A stretch of DNA of 64,000 bases from Streptoverticillium olivoreticuli subsp. olivoreticuli (GCF_003391135.1 NZ_CP031455.1:2813501-2877500); one strand, 5' to 3'. Positions 24,979 through 33,380 are shown, counted from the first letter of the stretch. Program-made: numbers and translations. Notes: generated by a model not told the origin, from the letters alone.

Positions 24979-26727
24979 TCATCCGGCCGCCCCCCTCAGG
25001 TAATTGGGGCCCTCCACATAATGTTTGTTGATGTCCGCCGCGCCCGAGCGTTCCTTCGTGAGCAGGGTCCCGGCGGTGACCATGGCCTTCACGGGCAGCC
25101 GGTCGGCGTCGAGGACGCGGGCGCGCAGCACGGCGGCGGCGCCGGGCGCGGTGACCGCGAGGCGGTCCACGGCCTCGGTGAGCCGCTCGCGGATCCGGCT
25201 CAGCAGCCCGTCCAGCGGGGCGCGGCCGAGCCGCCCGAGCTCGAAGGCGAGGGCGCCCGCGCACAGGTGGACGGTGATGGTCGCGAAGACGTCGGCGACC
25301 GGCCCGTCGCCCCTTGTCAGGATCCGCCGGTCGTCGAATCCCAGGAGTGCGGCGGCCGCGCCGCCGAGCCGCGCGGCGAGCCGGACGGGGTGCACCCGCG
25401 GCCCGTCGTTGTCCTTGAGCAGCAGCCTCAGCCGGGGCCCGGCGCCGGTGTCGTCGAGGACGACGGAGGTGTTCTGCTGGTGCGATTCGAGCGCGATGCC
25501 GTACGAGAAGAGGGTGGTGTGCCAGTCGAGGAGCAGGGTGAGGTAGGCGTCGAGGAAGGTGGTGAGCGAGCCGCCGTAGTAGCGCTCGGCGAGTTCGTCG
25601 ACGACGAGCGCGCCGGTGGGGGTGCGGGCGAGCAGCGCGGCGACGGGCACGACGTGGGCGTCCCGCAGCCCGGCGGGGTAACGGCGGACGAGCGCGGCGA
25701 GGAGCTCGTGGCCGGCCTGGAGGTGGGCGCGCTCGTCGGCGAGGAGCACCGTGCCCGCGAAGCGCGGTTCGTGGGCGATGACCTCTTCGAGGAGGCGATG
25801 GGCGATCTCGCCGTCGAGGAGGGTGCCGGGCTTGATGGTGCGGCGATTGCGCAGGCCCAGGGTGGCGGTGGCGAGCGGGAGTTTGAGGTGGACGGCCGGT
25901 TCGTCGGCGACGGCGACCGTACGGGTGGACAGCGTCGGCCGCACCTGGAGCCAGGGGGCGGGGGCCAGGTGTGCGGAGCGCTCCAGCCCGCAGGCGCGCA
26001 GGGCCTCGGCGAGGGGCCGCCCGGCGGTGAGCGGGTGGACGGGCAGGGCCAGGTGGGTGGCGTCGAGGCCGGGCAGGCCGAGGGCCGCGGGGGCGGGCCA
26101 CCAGGGCGGCGGCGCGGCGGGCCCACGGCGTAACGCCTCGCGCGGGAGGGCGAGCCAGCGCAGGGCGAAGGAGGGGTGGAACTCGGGTGCGTAGAGCCGC
26201 AGCTGGGTCTCGGTGAGGCCGGAGCGGGCCCGCCCGGTGGGGTAGAGGGGGTGGTCGCGGTAGGCGGCGAGCGCGTCGTAGGCGAGGGAGCGGCGGAGCC
26301 CGGTCCAGTGGGCGGTGTCCGGTCCGTAGGCGGCGGCCAGCCGGGCGACGACGTCGTCGCGGACCTCGCTGTGCAGCCGGATCGCGGCCAGGGCCGCGTC
26401 GCACTCGGCGAGGAAGGCGTCGTATCCGGCCCGGTCCTCCGGGGGTGCGGCCGGGCGCAGCCGGGTGAGGACGGGGCGCAGCCCGGTGAGGGTGCCGTCG
26501 GCGGTCTCCACCAGCGGGCGGCGGGCGCGGATCTCGCACTGGAAGCCCTCGGGGCCGACCGGCAGCAGCAGGGTCTCGCCGGCCGCGCGGAGGCGGAGCC
26601 AGTCGCCGTCCGGCCGGTGTTCGGTGCGCGCGCGGCTGCGGAGCCCGTAGGTGTCCTCGCGGAGCAAGGTGCTGAGGACGCGCTGGAGGAGCTCGTCCTC
26701 CAGTACGACGCTGCCGGTCAGGCTCAT
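24979..26727 (-). CDS. IucA/IucC-family siderophore synthetase (first)
   Basis: A 582-residue NIS synthetase clearly different from the downstream one. Family marks are LALPVHPLTAGRPL, HLKLPLATATLGLRNRRTI, SYGIALESHQQN, and LLLKDNDGPRV. Having two distinct synthetases indicates two successive condensations on a dicarboxylate or tricarboxylate core. ATG 26727 overlaps the stop of the ATP-grasp gene (ATGA), so they are coupled. The C-terminal KAMVTAGTLLTKERSG motif is standard for the family. The product cannot be deduced. Confidence 0.92.
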   Translation of the reverse strand: MSLTGSVVLEDELLQRVLSTLLREDTYGLRSRARTEHRPDGDWLRLRAAGETLLLPVGPEGFQCEIRARRPLVETADGTLTGLRPVLTRLRPAAPPEDRAGYDAFLAECDAALAAIRLHSEVRDDVVARLAAAYGPDTAHWTGLRRSLAYDALAAYRDHPLYPTGRARSGLTETQLRLYAPEFHPSFALRWLALPREALRRGPAAPPPWWPAPAALGLPGLDATHLALPVHPLTAGRPLAEALRACGLERSAHLAPAPWLQVRPTLSTRTVAVADEPAVHLKLPLATATLGLRNRRTIKPGTLLDGEIAHRLLEEVIAHEPRFAGTVLLADERAHLQAGHELLAALVRRYPAGLRDAHVVPVAALLARTPTGALVVDELAERYYGGSLTTFLDAYLTLLLDWHTTLFSYGIALESHQQNTSVVLDDTGAGPRLRLLLKDNDGPRVHPVRLAARLGGAAAALLGFDDRRILTRGDGPVADVFATITVHLCAGALAFELGRLGRAPLDGLLSRIRERLTEAVDRLAVTAPGAAAVLRARVLDADRLPVKAMVTAGTLLTKERSGAADINKHYVEGPNYLRGAAG

Positions 26728-28031
26728 GGCGTGATCTCCCAGCGCTGTGCCGCCAGGAATTCCTCGACGGCACGGTCGATCCGGCCCTGGTCGGTGCCGG
26801 TCGCCCGTAGTACCCCGAGATAGTCGCGGTTGGTGCGGTGGAGCGGGTGCGCCTCGCCGGTCCCGCGCAGCGGCCGGTACACCAGCCGTACGCCGTCGTG
26901 TTCGGTGTCGCTCGCCGAAGGCGCCCTTGTGAGCGTACCGCCGCGGTCGGCGCAGACATACTCCACGCGCACCCGGCCGTCCGCGCGGCCGCCCAGGCGC
27001 ACGGGCAGCCGCTCGCCGAGGTGGGTGCGCAGGATGTGCGCGAAGAGCGGAATGCCCAGGGCGTCGGCGAGCGCCAGGTCGCACTGGTCGCCGATGGCAC
27101 GGTAGTTGACCTCGACGATGCGGGCGCGGTCGCCCTGCGCGATGTATTCGGTGTGGCAGGCGCCGAAGCCGACGCCGAGCGCGCGCAGCTGCCGCAGGGC
27201 GTCGGCGGCGTGCGGCCGCGGCGGTCCGGGCAGCAGGGTGAGCCGCTCCTCGACGAAGTACGGCAGGGGGGACAGCCCGGTGCGGAAGGTGCCGAGCGTG
27301 TGCAGGACGTGGCCGTCGCCCAGCGTCTCCAGGGTGTGCAGCGGCCCGTCCAGGTACTCCTCGACGACCAGGGCGGCGCCGGGCCTGCGCGCCCGTATCT
27401 CACGGCAGCGGGCGGCGAGTTCGCCCGGGTCGCCGACCAGCACCACGTCCTCGCTGGCCACGCCCTCACGCGGCTTGAGCACACATGGAAAGGGCAGGCC
27501 GAGGATCTCGGGGCCGGCCGGGTCGTCGTACGGCCCCAGCTCCACGGAACGCACGGTGTCGGCCCCCGCCGCGGCGAGGCTCCGGCGCAGCTCGGCCTTG
27601 TCCTTGGCCCGGTGCGCGGCCTTCCAGTCCTTGCCGGGCAGCCCGAAGTAGTCCGCGGCCAGCGCCGCCTGGACCTGGAGGTGGTCGCTGTTGGTGAAGA
27701 CGGCACCGGGCTTCCCGAACCGGCCGATCCGGCTGATCACCTCGCGGAAGTCCCGTACGTCGCAGCCCACGACGTCCGTCTCCGGCGGCGACGCGCCCTT
27801 CGCGTACGCGCTCCGGTGGGCGTCCGGCTGATCGGTGAGCAGCGTGACGGCGAGCCCGAGCGCGGCGGCGGCGGGCAGGAAGCCGTGGGTGACGGAGTCG
27901 GTGGGGTTGAGCGCGAGGAGGTGGAGACGCGTCTGCCTTTCGGCCGGGCCGGAGGTGGGTGCGTTGCCGCCTGCGGCGGGGGCGCTTTTGGGGGTCCCCC
28001 CGGGCTGATTTCGGCTCGTCGCCATGGTCAC
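26724..28031 (-). CDS. ATP-grasp carboxylate-amine ligase, first gene of the siderophore operon
   Basis: A 435-residue ATP-grasp enzyme. After a disordered N-terminal 35 residues it has a pre-ATP-grasp domain (HLLALNPTDSVTHGFL), the lysine motif PCVLKPREGVASEDVVLV, the ALVVEEYLDG motif and a metal-binding ARIVEVNYRAIGDQ. It should ligate a carboxylate to an amine through an acyl phosphate. GTG 28031 has AGGG at good spacing; ATG 28025 is possible. An iron box 15 bp upstream indicates that it heads the iron-repressed operon. ATP-grasp enzymes are an uncommon partner of NIS synthetases. Confidence 0.88.
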   Translation of the reverse strand: MTMATSRNQPGGTPKSAPAAGGNAPTSGPAERQTRLHLLALNPTDSVTHGFLPAAAALGLAVTLLTDQPDAHRSAYAKGASPPETDVVGCDVRDFREVISRIGRFGKPGAVFTNSDHLQVQAALAADYFGLPGKDWKAAHRAKDKAELRRSLAAAGADTVRSVELGPYDDPAGPEILGLPFPCVLKPREGVASEDVVLVGDPGELAARCREIRARRPGAALVVEEYLDGPLHTLETLGDGHVLHTLGTFRTGLSPLPYFVEERLTLLPGPPRPHAADALRQLRALGVGFGACHTEYIAQGDRARIVEVNYRAIGDQCDLALADALGIPLFAHILRTHLGERLPVRLGGRADGRVRVEYVCADRGGTLTRAPSASDTEHDGVRLVYRPLRGTGEAHPLHRTNRDYLGVLRATGTDQGRIDRAVEEFLAAQRWEITP

Positions 28032-28045
28032 GGACAGACCCTAAG

Positions 28046-28064
28046 TTAGGCAAGGCTTGCCTTG
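28046..28064. promoter_or_regulatory. Iron box (DmdR/IdeR/DtxR operator) of the siderophore operon
   Basis: TTAGGCAAGGCTTGCCTTG matches 13 of 19 positions of the known iron-box consensus TTAGGTTAGGCTAACCTAA. Its core AGGCAAG-G-CTTGCCT is a perfect dyad centred on the same base as the consensus (28055). It lies 15 bp before the ATP-grasp start, so Fe-loaded DmdR should repress the operon. Confidence 0.88.
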
Positions 28065-28123
28065 TCAATTGCGCAGCAACTGCCGTCTGAAATGCGCCCT
28101 TTATCCCTGCCCCGCCGTCACCC

Positions 28124-29617
28124 TCACAGCCCGATCCGCCGATACCGCGCCCGACGGGCGGAAAGGCGTTCGCCCTGATCGGACGCCGTGAGCGCCGCGA
28201 GTTCGGACCCCAGGACCCGCCCGAGGCGCGGCAGGAAGTCCTCGCCCTCCTCCACGACCGCGTCCACGATCCCGTTGGCGAGCAGGTCCGCGGACCGCAC
28301 CCCCTGCCGGTCGGCGACCTCGTACGCCCGTTCCGTCGTCCGGTACAGGATCGCCGACGCCCCCTCCGGCGGCAGCGGCGAAAGCCACGCGTGCCGGGCC
28401 GCGACGACGCGGTCCGCGGGCAGCAGGGCGAGCGCGGCGCCGCCCGCGCCCTGTCCCAGCAGCAGGCAGAGCGTCGGGGCGGGCAGGGTCACGAGGTCCG
28501 CGAGGCAGCGGGCGATCTCCCCGGCCAGGCCGCCCTCCTCGGCGTCCCGGGACAGCGCGGCACCGGCCGTGTCGACGACGGTGAGCAGCGGCAGGCCGAG
28601 CTCGGCGGAGATCCGCATCCCGCGCCGCGCGGCCCGCAGCCCGGCGGGCCCGAGCGCCTGCCCCGTGCCCGGTACGGCGTGTTCGCCCCGGTCGTGGCCG
28701 AGGACGACGCAGGGCGTACCGCCGACCCGGGCGAGGGCGAGCATCAGCCCGGGGTCGCGCTCCCCCGCGGCCGTGCCGCTGAGCGGTGTCACGTCGGTGG
28801 CGGCGGCCGCGAGCAACTCCCGCACCCCGGGCCGGCCGGGGAGGCGCGACAGCCGGATCGATTCGGCGGTGGGCACGTCCTCGCACGGGCCGGTCGCGGG
28901 CTCCGGGGCGCTCGCCCGCGCCCCGGCCACGGGGTCCGCGCACAGCACGTTCAGCGCCCGCGCGGCCACGCCCGAGAGGCGCGACGCGGGGAGCACCGCG
29001 TCCACCAGGCCGTTGGCCAGGAGGTTCTCCGCGACCTGGACGCCCGCGGGGAACTCCTCGCCGTAGAGCGCCTGGTGGACGCGGGGGCCCAGGAAGCCGA
29101 TGAGGGCGCCCGGTTCGGCGGCGGTGAGGTGGCCGAGGGAGCCCCACGAGGCGAGGACACCGCCGGTCGTGGGGTGCCGGAGATAGACGAGATAGGGCAG
29201 CCCGGCGGCCTTGTGGTCGGTGATCGCGGCGGCGACCTTGACCATCTGGAGGAAGGCGACCGTGCCCTCCTGCATCCGCGTACCGCCCGACGCGGGCGCC
29301 GCGAGCAGCGGCAGCCGCTCGGCCGTGGCCCGCTCCACGGCCCGTACGAGCCGCTCCCCCGCCGCCACCCCGATCGACCCCGCCAGGAACCGGAACTCAC
29401 AGGCCACCAGAGCCACCCGCCGCCCCCGGACCCGGCCCTCACCGGTGATGACGGACTCGTCCAGCCCGGTCCGCTCCCGGGCGGCGAGCAGATCGGCGCG
29501 ATAAGCGGCATCCCCGGTCGTCACCTCGACGGGCTCGTCCCAGCACCGCCAGCTACCGGGGTCCACCGCGGCTTCGACGATCTCGACGGCCGTTGCACGA
29601 GGGCTGTTCGCAGTCAT
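28124..29617 (-). CDS. Single-chain acetyl/acyl-CoA carboxyltransferase (fused beta and alpha halves)
   Basis: A 497-residue protein with two crotonase-like carboxyltransferase halves. The first has ASGGTRMQEG and TTGGVLASWGSLG (AccD-like) and the second has VVDTAGAALSRDAEEGG and LGQGAGGAALALL (AccA-like). It would move carboxyl from biotin carrier protein to acetyl- or another acyl-CoA; no carrier or carboxylase is encoded nearby. ATG 29617 has AGGGTGA upstream. It lies upstream of the siderophore operon on the same strand, with the iron box between them. The second half may pair with the first to form one active site. Confidence 0.85.
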   Translation of the reverse strand: MTANSPRATAVEIVEAAVDPGSWRCWDEPVEVTTGDAAYRADLLAARERTGLDESVITGEGRVRGRRVALVACEFRFLAGSIGVAAGERLVRAVERATAERLPLLAAPASGGTRMQEGTVAFLQMVKVAAAITDHKAAGLPYLVYLRHPTTGGVLASWGSLGHLTAAEPGALIGFLGPRVHQALYGEEFPAGVQVAENLLANGLVDAVLPASRLSGVAARALNVLCADPVAGARASAPEPATGPCEDVPTAESIRLSRLPGRPGVRELLAAAATDVTPLSGTAAGERDPGLMLALARVGGTPCVVLGHDRGEHAVPGTGQALGPAGLRAARRGMRISAELGLPLLTVVDTAGAALSRDAEEGGLAGEIARCLADLVTLPAPTLCLLLGQGAGGAALALLPADRVVAARHAWLSPLPPEGASAILYRTTERAYEVADRQGVRSADLLANGIVDAVVEEGEDFLPRLGRVLGSELAALTASDQGERLSARRARYRRIGL

Positions 29618-29703
29618 GTGATCACCCTGCCATGGCGTCGGCGCCGTTTCGAGGGCAAAAAGGGCCCTGCGGGCGGCTCATCGAACGGGGGTGGCTCGGG
29701 CGC

Positions 29704-29876
29704 TCAGCGCCCCCACCGGTTCGCCGCATTGGCCGCCTCCACCTTGGCGCTGAGCAGCTCGGAGTCGGCCGCGGGGCGTACGGGTGTGGGCGAAGCAGGT
29801 GCAGAAGCGCAGCGGGGAACTGGGCTTGAGGTCGATACCGTGTGCCGTCGCCCACATATAGACGCCACAGGAGGCG
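29704..29876 (-). pseudogene. Remnant of a gene related to the intact gene at 54.7 kb
   Basis: In one minus-strand frame the DNA reads SCGVYMWATAHGIDLKPSSP, nearly identical to TCGVYIWATAHGIDIKPSSP of the intact protein at 54725-55162. Further on, in another frame, it reads RPAADSELLSAKVEAANAAN, followed by RWGR and a stop, matching the intact C-terminus (SELLRAKVRQVNAAERWGK). The roughly 45 residues between are missing, the junction is out of frame, and no N-terminus or start is present. This is a decayed paralogue with an internal deletion. Confidence 0.8.
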
Positions 29877-29901
29877 CCGTCGCCCGCGCCTGAGACCGCC
29901 G

Positions 29902-30252
29902 TCAGGTGCCCGCGCCCGCATCGAGCAGCCGCTCGGGCGCCGCCTGCTGCCAGGAATCCACGATGATGTCGCGCAGCTCGCCCAGGCCCTCCAGCGCGGC
30001 GAGCCGCACCCGCACCCACGAGGAACCCGCCTCGTGCGGCGGTACCCAGAACTTCTCCGGCTCCGCGGCGATCAGCTCCGCGCGCTCGTGCTTGGGGCAG
30101 CGGACGGCGATGGACGTCTCGTCGTCGGGGACCGTGATGTACATCTTCCCGGCGACCCGGAACGTGGGCATGCTCCACGCCTCCTTCTCCACCGTCTCCG
30201 GGAGAGCCATCGCGATACGGCGGACATCATGGGAATCGATCACGAACAACAC
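29902..30252 (-). CDS. MmcQ/YjbR-family protein
   Basis: A 116-residue protein of the MmcQ/YjbR fold (CyaY-like DNA-binding): VRRIAMALPETVEKEAWSMP, then a middle with TFRVAGKMYITVPDDETSIAVRC, and WVPPHEAGSSWVRVRL. The length and order match the family, whose role is unclear. The start is uncertain: GTG 30252 or GTG 30243 fit, and neither has a good RBS, so translation may be leaderless. The neighbours on both sides are gene remnants. Confidence 0.78.
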   Translation of the reverse strand: MLFVIDSHDVRRIAMALPETVEKEAWSMPTFRVAGKMYITVPDDETSIAVRCPKHERAELIAAEPEKFWVPPHEAGSSWVRVRLAALEGLGELRDIIVDSWQQAAPERLLDAGAGT

Positions 30253-30279
30253 TTTAGACAGGCGTTCGGTCGGCGCGCG

Positions 30280-30410
30280 CCGTGAGCGAGCGGCCCGGCG
30301 AGCCCTTCCGCGCGGGCCGGCGCCCCCCAGTACGTCCAGCGCCTCGCACGCCCGGTCCGCCGCCTCGGGATCGCGGGCCCTCAGGCCGCCCTCCTCGAAC
30401 TCGCCATCGC
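30280..30410 (-). pseudogene. Duplicated, frameshifted fragment of the DUF402 gene at 31.4 kb
   Basis: The minus strand encodes FEEGGLRARDPEAADRACEA, matching FEESGLRTRDPEAADRACEA of the protein at 31386-31892. After EALDVL the match moves to another frame (ARAEGLAG). Only the last third of the gene is represented and there is no start. It is a partial duplication about 1.1 kb from its source. Confidence 0.75.
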
Positions 30411-30441
30411 CCGCGCCTGACGACGACCGGGCGGCCGGCGG

Positions 30442-30804
30442 CTACGCCGAAGACCGGAAGTGCCCCCTGATCAGGTCGAGGACCTCCTCCTCGGCGAGCC
30501 CCTGGGTGCGGGCCAGTGTCACGAGGTGGCGGCATGCCTCGACGAGGAGGGCCTGGGAGGCGGGGGCCTCCGAGCTGACCACCGCGCCGCGGCCCGGGCG
30601 CAGCTCGATGAGGTGCTCCTCCTTGAGGAGTTGGTAGGCCCGGAGCACGGTGTGCATGTTGACTTCGAGGGTGCGGGCGAGCTCGCGGGCGGACGGGAGG
30701 CGCTCGCCGCGGCGGAGTGTGCCGTTGGCCAGTCCCTTGCGTACGCACGCGGCGATCTGCTCCGCGAGAGGCGTCCGCGAGGAGTGGTCGACGGTCACCA
30801 GCAT
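30442..30804 (-). CDS. GntR-family regulator, YtrA subfamily
   Basis: A 120-residue repressor with the winged helix near the N-terminus (PLAEQIAACVRKGLANGTLR ... ELARTLEVNMHTVLRAYQLL ... RPGRGAVV) and a short helical C-terminal domain. It is directly downstream of a small membrane-protein gene (one base apart), a common layout in which the repressor controls its own operon. ATG 30804 is favoured because it begins right before the conserved fold. A candidate operator lies upstream of the first gene at 31319-31343. Confidence 0.87.
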   Translation of the reverse strand: MLVTVDHSSRTPLAEQIAACVRKGLANGTLRRGERLPSARELARTLEVNMHTVLRAYQLLKEEHLIELRPGRGAVVSSEAPASQALLVEACRHLVTLARTQGLAEEEVLDLIRGHFRSSA

Positions 30805-30805
30805 G

Positions 30806-31294
30806 TCAGCGGCCTCCGTGATCGGCGGATACGCGGCCGTTGATCAGCTCGGCGGCGGTCCCCGCGTCGTCGACGGTGATCACGAACTGCTTGCCGTTGA
30901 TCAGGGCGAGCCACAGCGCGTCGCCCTGGCGCAGCGAGACGGCCCGCATGCCCGGCTTCCACCGGTAGCCCCAACCGCCCAGCTCCGTCGGCTTGGTCCA
31001 GCGGGCGGACGCCTGCCGGATGTGGTCCAGCGGGATGCGCTTGCGGAGGAACGGGAAGAAGAACGAGGCCACCGTGACGCCACGGGGAGAGACGGTCACC
31101 TTGACGGCACCGGTGGCGAGGATGGCGGCAGGGGCGAGCAGCATCGTCAGACCGGCTGCCGGATACTTCCGGGTGACAACGGCGATCACGAGCAGCGCGG
31201 CCGCCACGACGAAGCCGGTGGCGGTCATCCACCCGCTGAACTGCGTCCGGTACCAGACGGAAACGCTGCCCGTGCCCTGCGGTGAATGCTTCAT
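30806..31294 (-). CDS. Small membrane protein co-transcribed with a GntR repressor
   Basis: A 162-residue protein with two hydrophobic segments near the N-terminus (about 20-40 and 45-65), then a soluble part of about 95 residues with basic and aromatic residues (RKRIPLDHIRQASARWTKPT). The soluble part resembles a PH-like domain as in small bacterial membrane proteins, but this is only an impression. It starts at ATG 31294. It is the first gene of a two-gene operon with the GntR regulator. Confidence 0.75.
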   Translation of the reverse strand: MKHSPQGTGSVSVWYRTQFSGWMTATGFVVAAALLVIAVVTRKYPAAGLTMLLAPAAILATGAVKVTVSPRGVTVASFFFPFLRKRIPLDHIRQASARWTKPTELGGWGYRWKPGMRAVSLRQGDALWLALINGKQFVITVDDAGTAAELINGRVSADHGGR

Positions 31295-31318
31295 GCGCGC
31301 GCCTCCGTGAAGGAAGAT

Positions 31319-31343
31319 CTTGTTCGCCTCACGCTAGAACAAG
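31319..31343. promoter_or_regulatory. Candidate GntR operator
   Basis: CTTGTTC (31319-31325) and GAACAAG (31337-31343) form a perfect 7-bp dyad with an 11-nt spacer, 25 bp before the first gene of the operon. Autoregulation by the downstream GntR protein is inferred. Confidence 0.5.
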
Positions 31344-31385
31344 CATTCATCCGGCACAAGAGGGTTCGCCCCGGGGCCGGTTCGG

Positions 31386-31892
31386 TCAGCGAGCGCCCTC
31401 GGCGAGGAGCCCCGCGAGCCCTTCCGCGCGGGCCAGTGCCTCCAGCGCGTCCAGCGCCTCGCACGCCCGGTCCGCCGCCTCGGGGTCGCGCGTCCGCAGG
31501 CCGCTCTCCTCGAACTCGTCCTCGTCCAGGCGCAGCACCGTACCGCCGTCCGCTGACAGCCAGAGGTCGAGGTCCAGGTCCTCGACGACCAGTGAGTGAC
31601 CGTCGAGGGCGGCGGGGCGGGTGATGTCGCAGTACCAGCCCTTCACGGCGCCGCCGGAGGAGCGGACCTCCTTGATCGCGTACCAGCGGTCGCGCCAGTA
31701 GTGCTCGGTGAAGACGTCGCCCTGCTCGAAGCGCACGAACCCGAAGTCCCTGTCGTCCGCCCCCGCCCACGGAGCGCGGACGACGAGGTGCGTGCCGTCG
31801 TCGCGGACGACGGTGGCGGGGTAGCGCACCTTGGTACGCGCCCTCTTCGTCAATACGACCGCCACGCCGCTGCCTGCCGTCAGGATTGCCAT
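31386..31892 (-). CDS. DUF402-domain protein
   Basis: A 168-residue protein whose central part shows the DUF402 pattern seen in nucleotide phosphohydrolase-like proteins: EHYWRDRWYAIKEVR, GWYCDITRPA and the acidic VEDLDLDLWLSADG. The family includes nucleoside di- and triphosphatases and an RNA-binding ribonuclease-like member, so function is open. ATG 31892 has GGAG/GAGAG upstream. The final third has been partially duplicated downstream as a broken copy (30280-30410). Confidence 0.8.
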   Translation of the reverse strand: MAILTAGSGVAVVLTKRARTKVRYPATVVRDDGTHLVVRAPWAGADDRDFGFVRFEQGDVFTEHYWRDRWYAIKEVRSSGGAVKGWYCDITRPAALDGHSLVVEDLDLDLWLSADGGTVLRLDEDEFEESGLRTRDPEAADRACEALDALEALARAEGLAGLLAEGAR

Positions 31893-32103
31893 GGTGCTCT
31901 CAACTCCGTGCTCTTCGCCATCAGGTCAGGCCGCAGCTTCTCCCGAGGGCGGGCGCCGGATCCACCGGTTTTCCGGGCGGCCGGTGAATAATCCATTCGG
32001 GTGATTCGGGCGATGAGGGCTTAAAGACTCTTCCAAAAATCCTGAAAGAAGCGGATTCTGGGGGAGTTGGCGCCCGATTCATGCCGGACAGGGGGATTTC
32101 ATC

Positions 32104-32433
32104 GTGTACGCAGTCAAGCGAATGAGCAGGGCGGCCCTGACCCTCGGCGCGGCTCTCACACTGCTGACCGGGATGTCCACCAGCGCTCACGCCGCCTCGG
32201 GATTGTTCATCTACCGGGAGGCGAGCTCGGGTTCCGACATCGTCTGGGGCGACCCGGCCAATGGCGTCTGTGCCCCCCTGACCGGTGGCGGAGCGACCAT
32301 CGTGCGCAACCGCACCGATACCAGGGCGGTCCTGTACTCCGACCAGTTCTGCATCAACCAATCCGATGTGGCCAACCCCGGGGACGAGCTCTTCTTCGGC
32401 GGCGCTCTTCCCCGCAGCGTGCAATTCGGCTGA
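32104..32433 (+). CDS. Small secreted protein of unknown function
   Basis: A 109-residue protein with a clear Sec signal peptide (RMSRAALTLGAALTLLTG, cut near AHA-A at about residue 31), leaving a mature domain of about 78 residues with two cysteines (VCAPL and FCINQ) that could form one disulfide. The sequence is beta-rich and Gly/Asn-rich, somewhat like small crystallin-type secreted proteins, but I recognise no family. GTG 32104 has GGGGGA upstream. It ends in a strong hairpin. Confidence 0.8.
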   Translation: MYAVKRMSRAALTLGAALTLLTGMSTSAHAASGLFIYREASSGSDIVWGDPANGVCAPLTGGGATIVRNRTDTRAVLYSDQFCINQSDVANPGDELFFGGALPRSVQFG

Positions 32434-32467
32434 CCCTGCCGATCGCCGGAAAGCGGTAAGCGGAAGA

Positions 32468-32493
32468 GTGCCCGGGTGACATCACCCGGGCAC
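32468..32493. terminator. 12-bp perfect hairpin, bidirectional terminator
   Basis: GTGCCCGGGTGA (32468-32479) pairs perfectly with TCACCCGGGCAC (32482-32493). It lies between the small secreted protein gene and the convergent lipase gene. Confidence 0.8.
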
Positions 32494-32507
32494 CCCGCAC
32501 AGCGTGT

Positions 32508-33380
32508 TCAGCTGAGCATGGTCCTGCATGTGGTCGGGGTCGCGTTCGCCGGGTCGAGGGCGTTGGCCGTCTCGTGGAAGGCGAGGCGGTCGATCGTGCC
32601 CAGGGTCAGGTGCATGGAGATGTCGACCGGGCAGAGGTCCTGGACGACGACGTTCCGCACGTTCGGCCCGGAGAGGAAGGCGGAGGTGTACGGCGTGACG
32701 ACCTCGTCGTACTTCGTGGCGATCACGGTGTAGTTGACGCCGGGCACGGTGTCGCCGCCCTCGTTGAGACGGCGCATGAAGTCCGAGCCGACGACCTGGT
32801 CGGTGAGGCCGGGGGTGAGGTTCTTGAGGACCCCGCGCGCACCGGGGACCACGTCCAGGAGCTTGGTCAGGCCGGACAGCGTCGTGCCGTGGTTGTTGGG
32901 GGCGATGCCCACGAGGGTGCCCACCTTGGGCGCGCCGCCCAGGAACTTCAGGTAGTAGCGGGGCATCATCCCGCCCTGGGAGTGGCCCACGACGTCGACC
33001 TTGGAGGCGCCGGTCTGCTTCAGCACCGTGTCGACGTACGAGGCGAGCTTGCCGGCTCCCTCCTCGATGGGGCCGAGGCCGTAGAAGACAGGTATGCCGA
33101 GCACCTGGCCGTAGTCGAAGGAGTAGACGCAGTAGCCCCGTTCGACCAGATAGGGCGCGAGGGAGAGCCAGTTGTCGGTGCCGTTCTCCAGTGTGCCGTG
33201 GACGAGGACGACGGGGCGCGGATGCGCGGCCGACGGCTTGCAGGAGCTGTTGTTCCAGCCACTGGTGGTCGTGGCGGCGTGGGCCGGGGTGGCCGTGGCG
33301 AGCGTCGGGGCGACGGCGGCCGCCAGGGTCAGCGCCAGTGCGGGCAGCAGGGCGCGGAGGGATCTCCGGCGCAGCTTCAT
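32508..33380 (-). CDS. Secreted alpha/beta-hydrolase lipase
   Basis: A 290-residue secreted lipase. The signal peptide (1-35) ends in PAHA. The hydrolase fold shows the oxyanion strand VVLVHGTLENG and the nucleophile elbow GHSQGG with S134. The late Asp/His are expected around DEVVTP and the SMHL segment. It resembles Streptomyces extracellular triacylglycerol lipases of the class 2 type. ATG 33380 has GAGGAG at ideal spacing. A dyad motif about 80 bp upstream (33460-33475) is shared with the SGNH lipase gene at 7 kb, so co-regulation is possible. Confidence 0.9.
   Translation of the reverse strand: MKLRRRSLRALLPALALTLAAAVAPTLATATPAHAATTTSGWNNSSCKPSAAHPRPVVLVHGTLENGTDNWLSLAPYLVERGYCVYSFDYGQVLGIPVFYGLGPIEEGAGKLASYVDTVLKQTGASKVDVVGHSQGGMMPRYYLKFLGGAPKVGTLVGIAPNNHGTTLSGLTKLLDVVPGARGVLKNLTPGLTDQVVGSDFMRRLNEGGDTVPGVNYTVIATKYDEVVTPYTSAFLSGPNVRNVVVQDLCPVDISMHLTLGTIDRLAFHETANALDPANATPTTCRTMLS

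Noticed and set aside
29622..30178. Minus-strand open frames over 29.6-30.2 kb as intact genes
   Set aside because: They mix frames of a decayed gene and the shadow of the MmcQ-like gene; only the remnant is supported.
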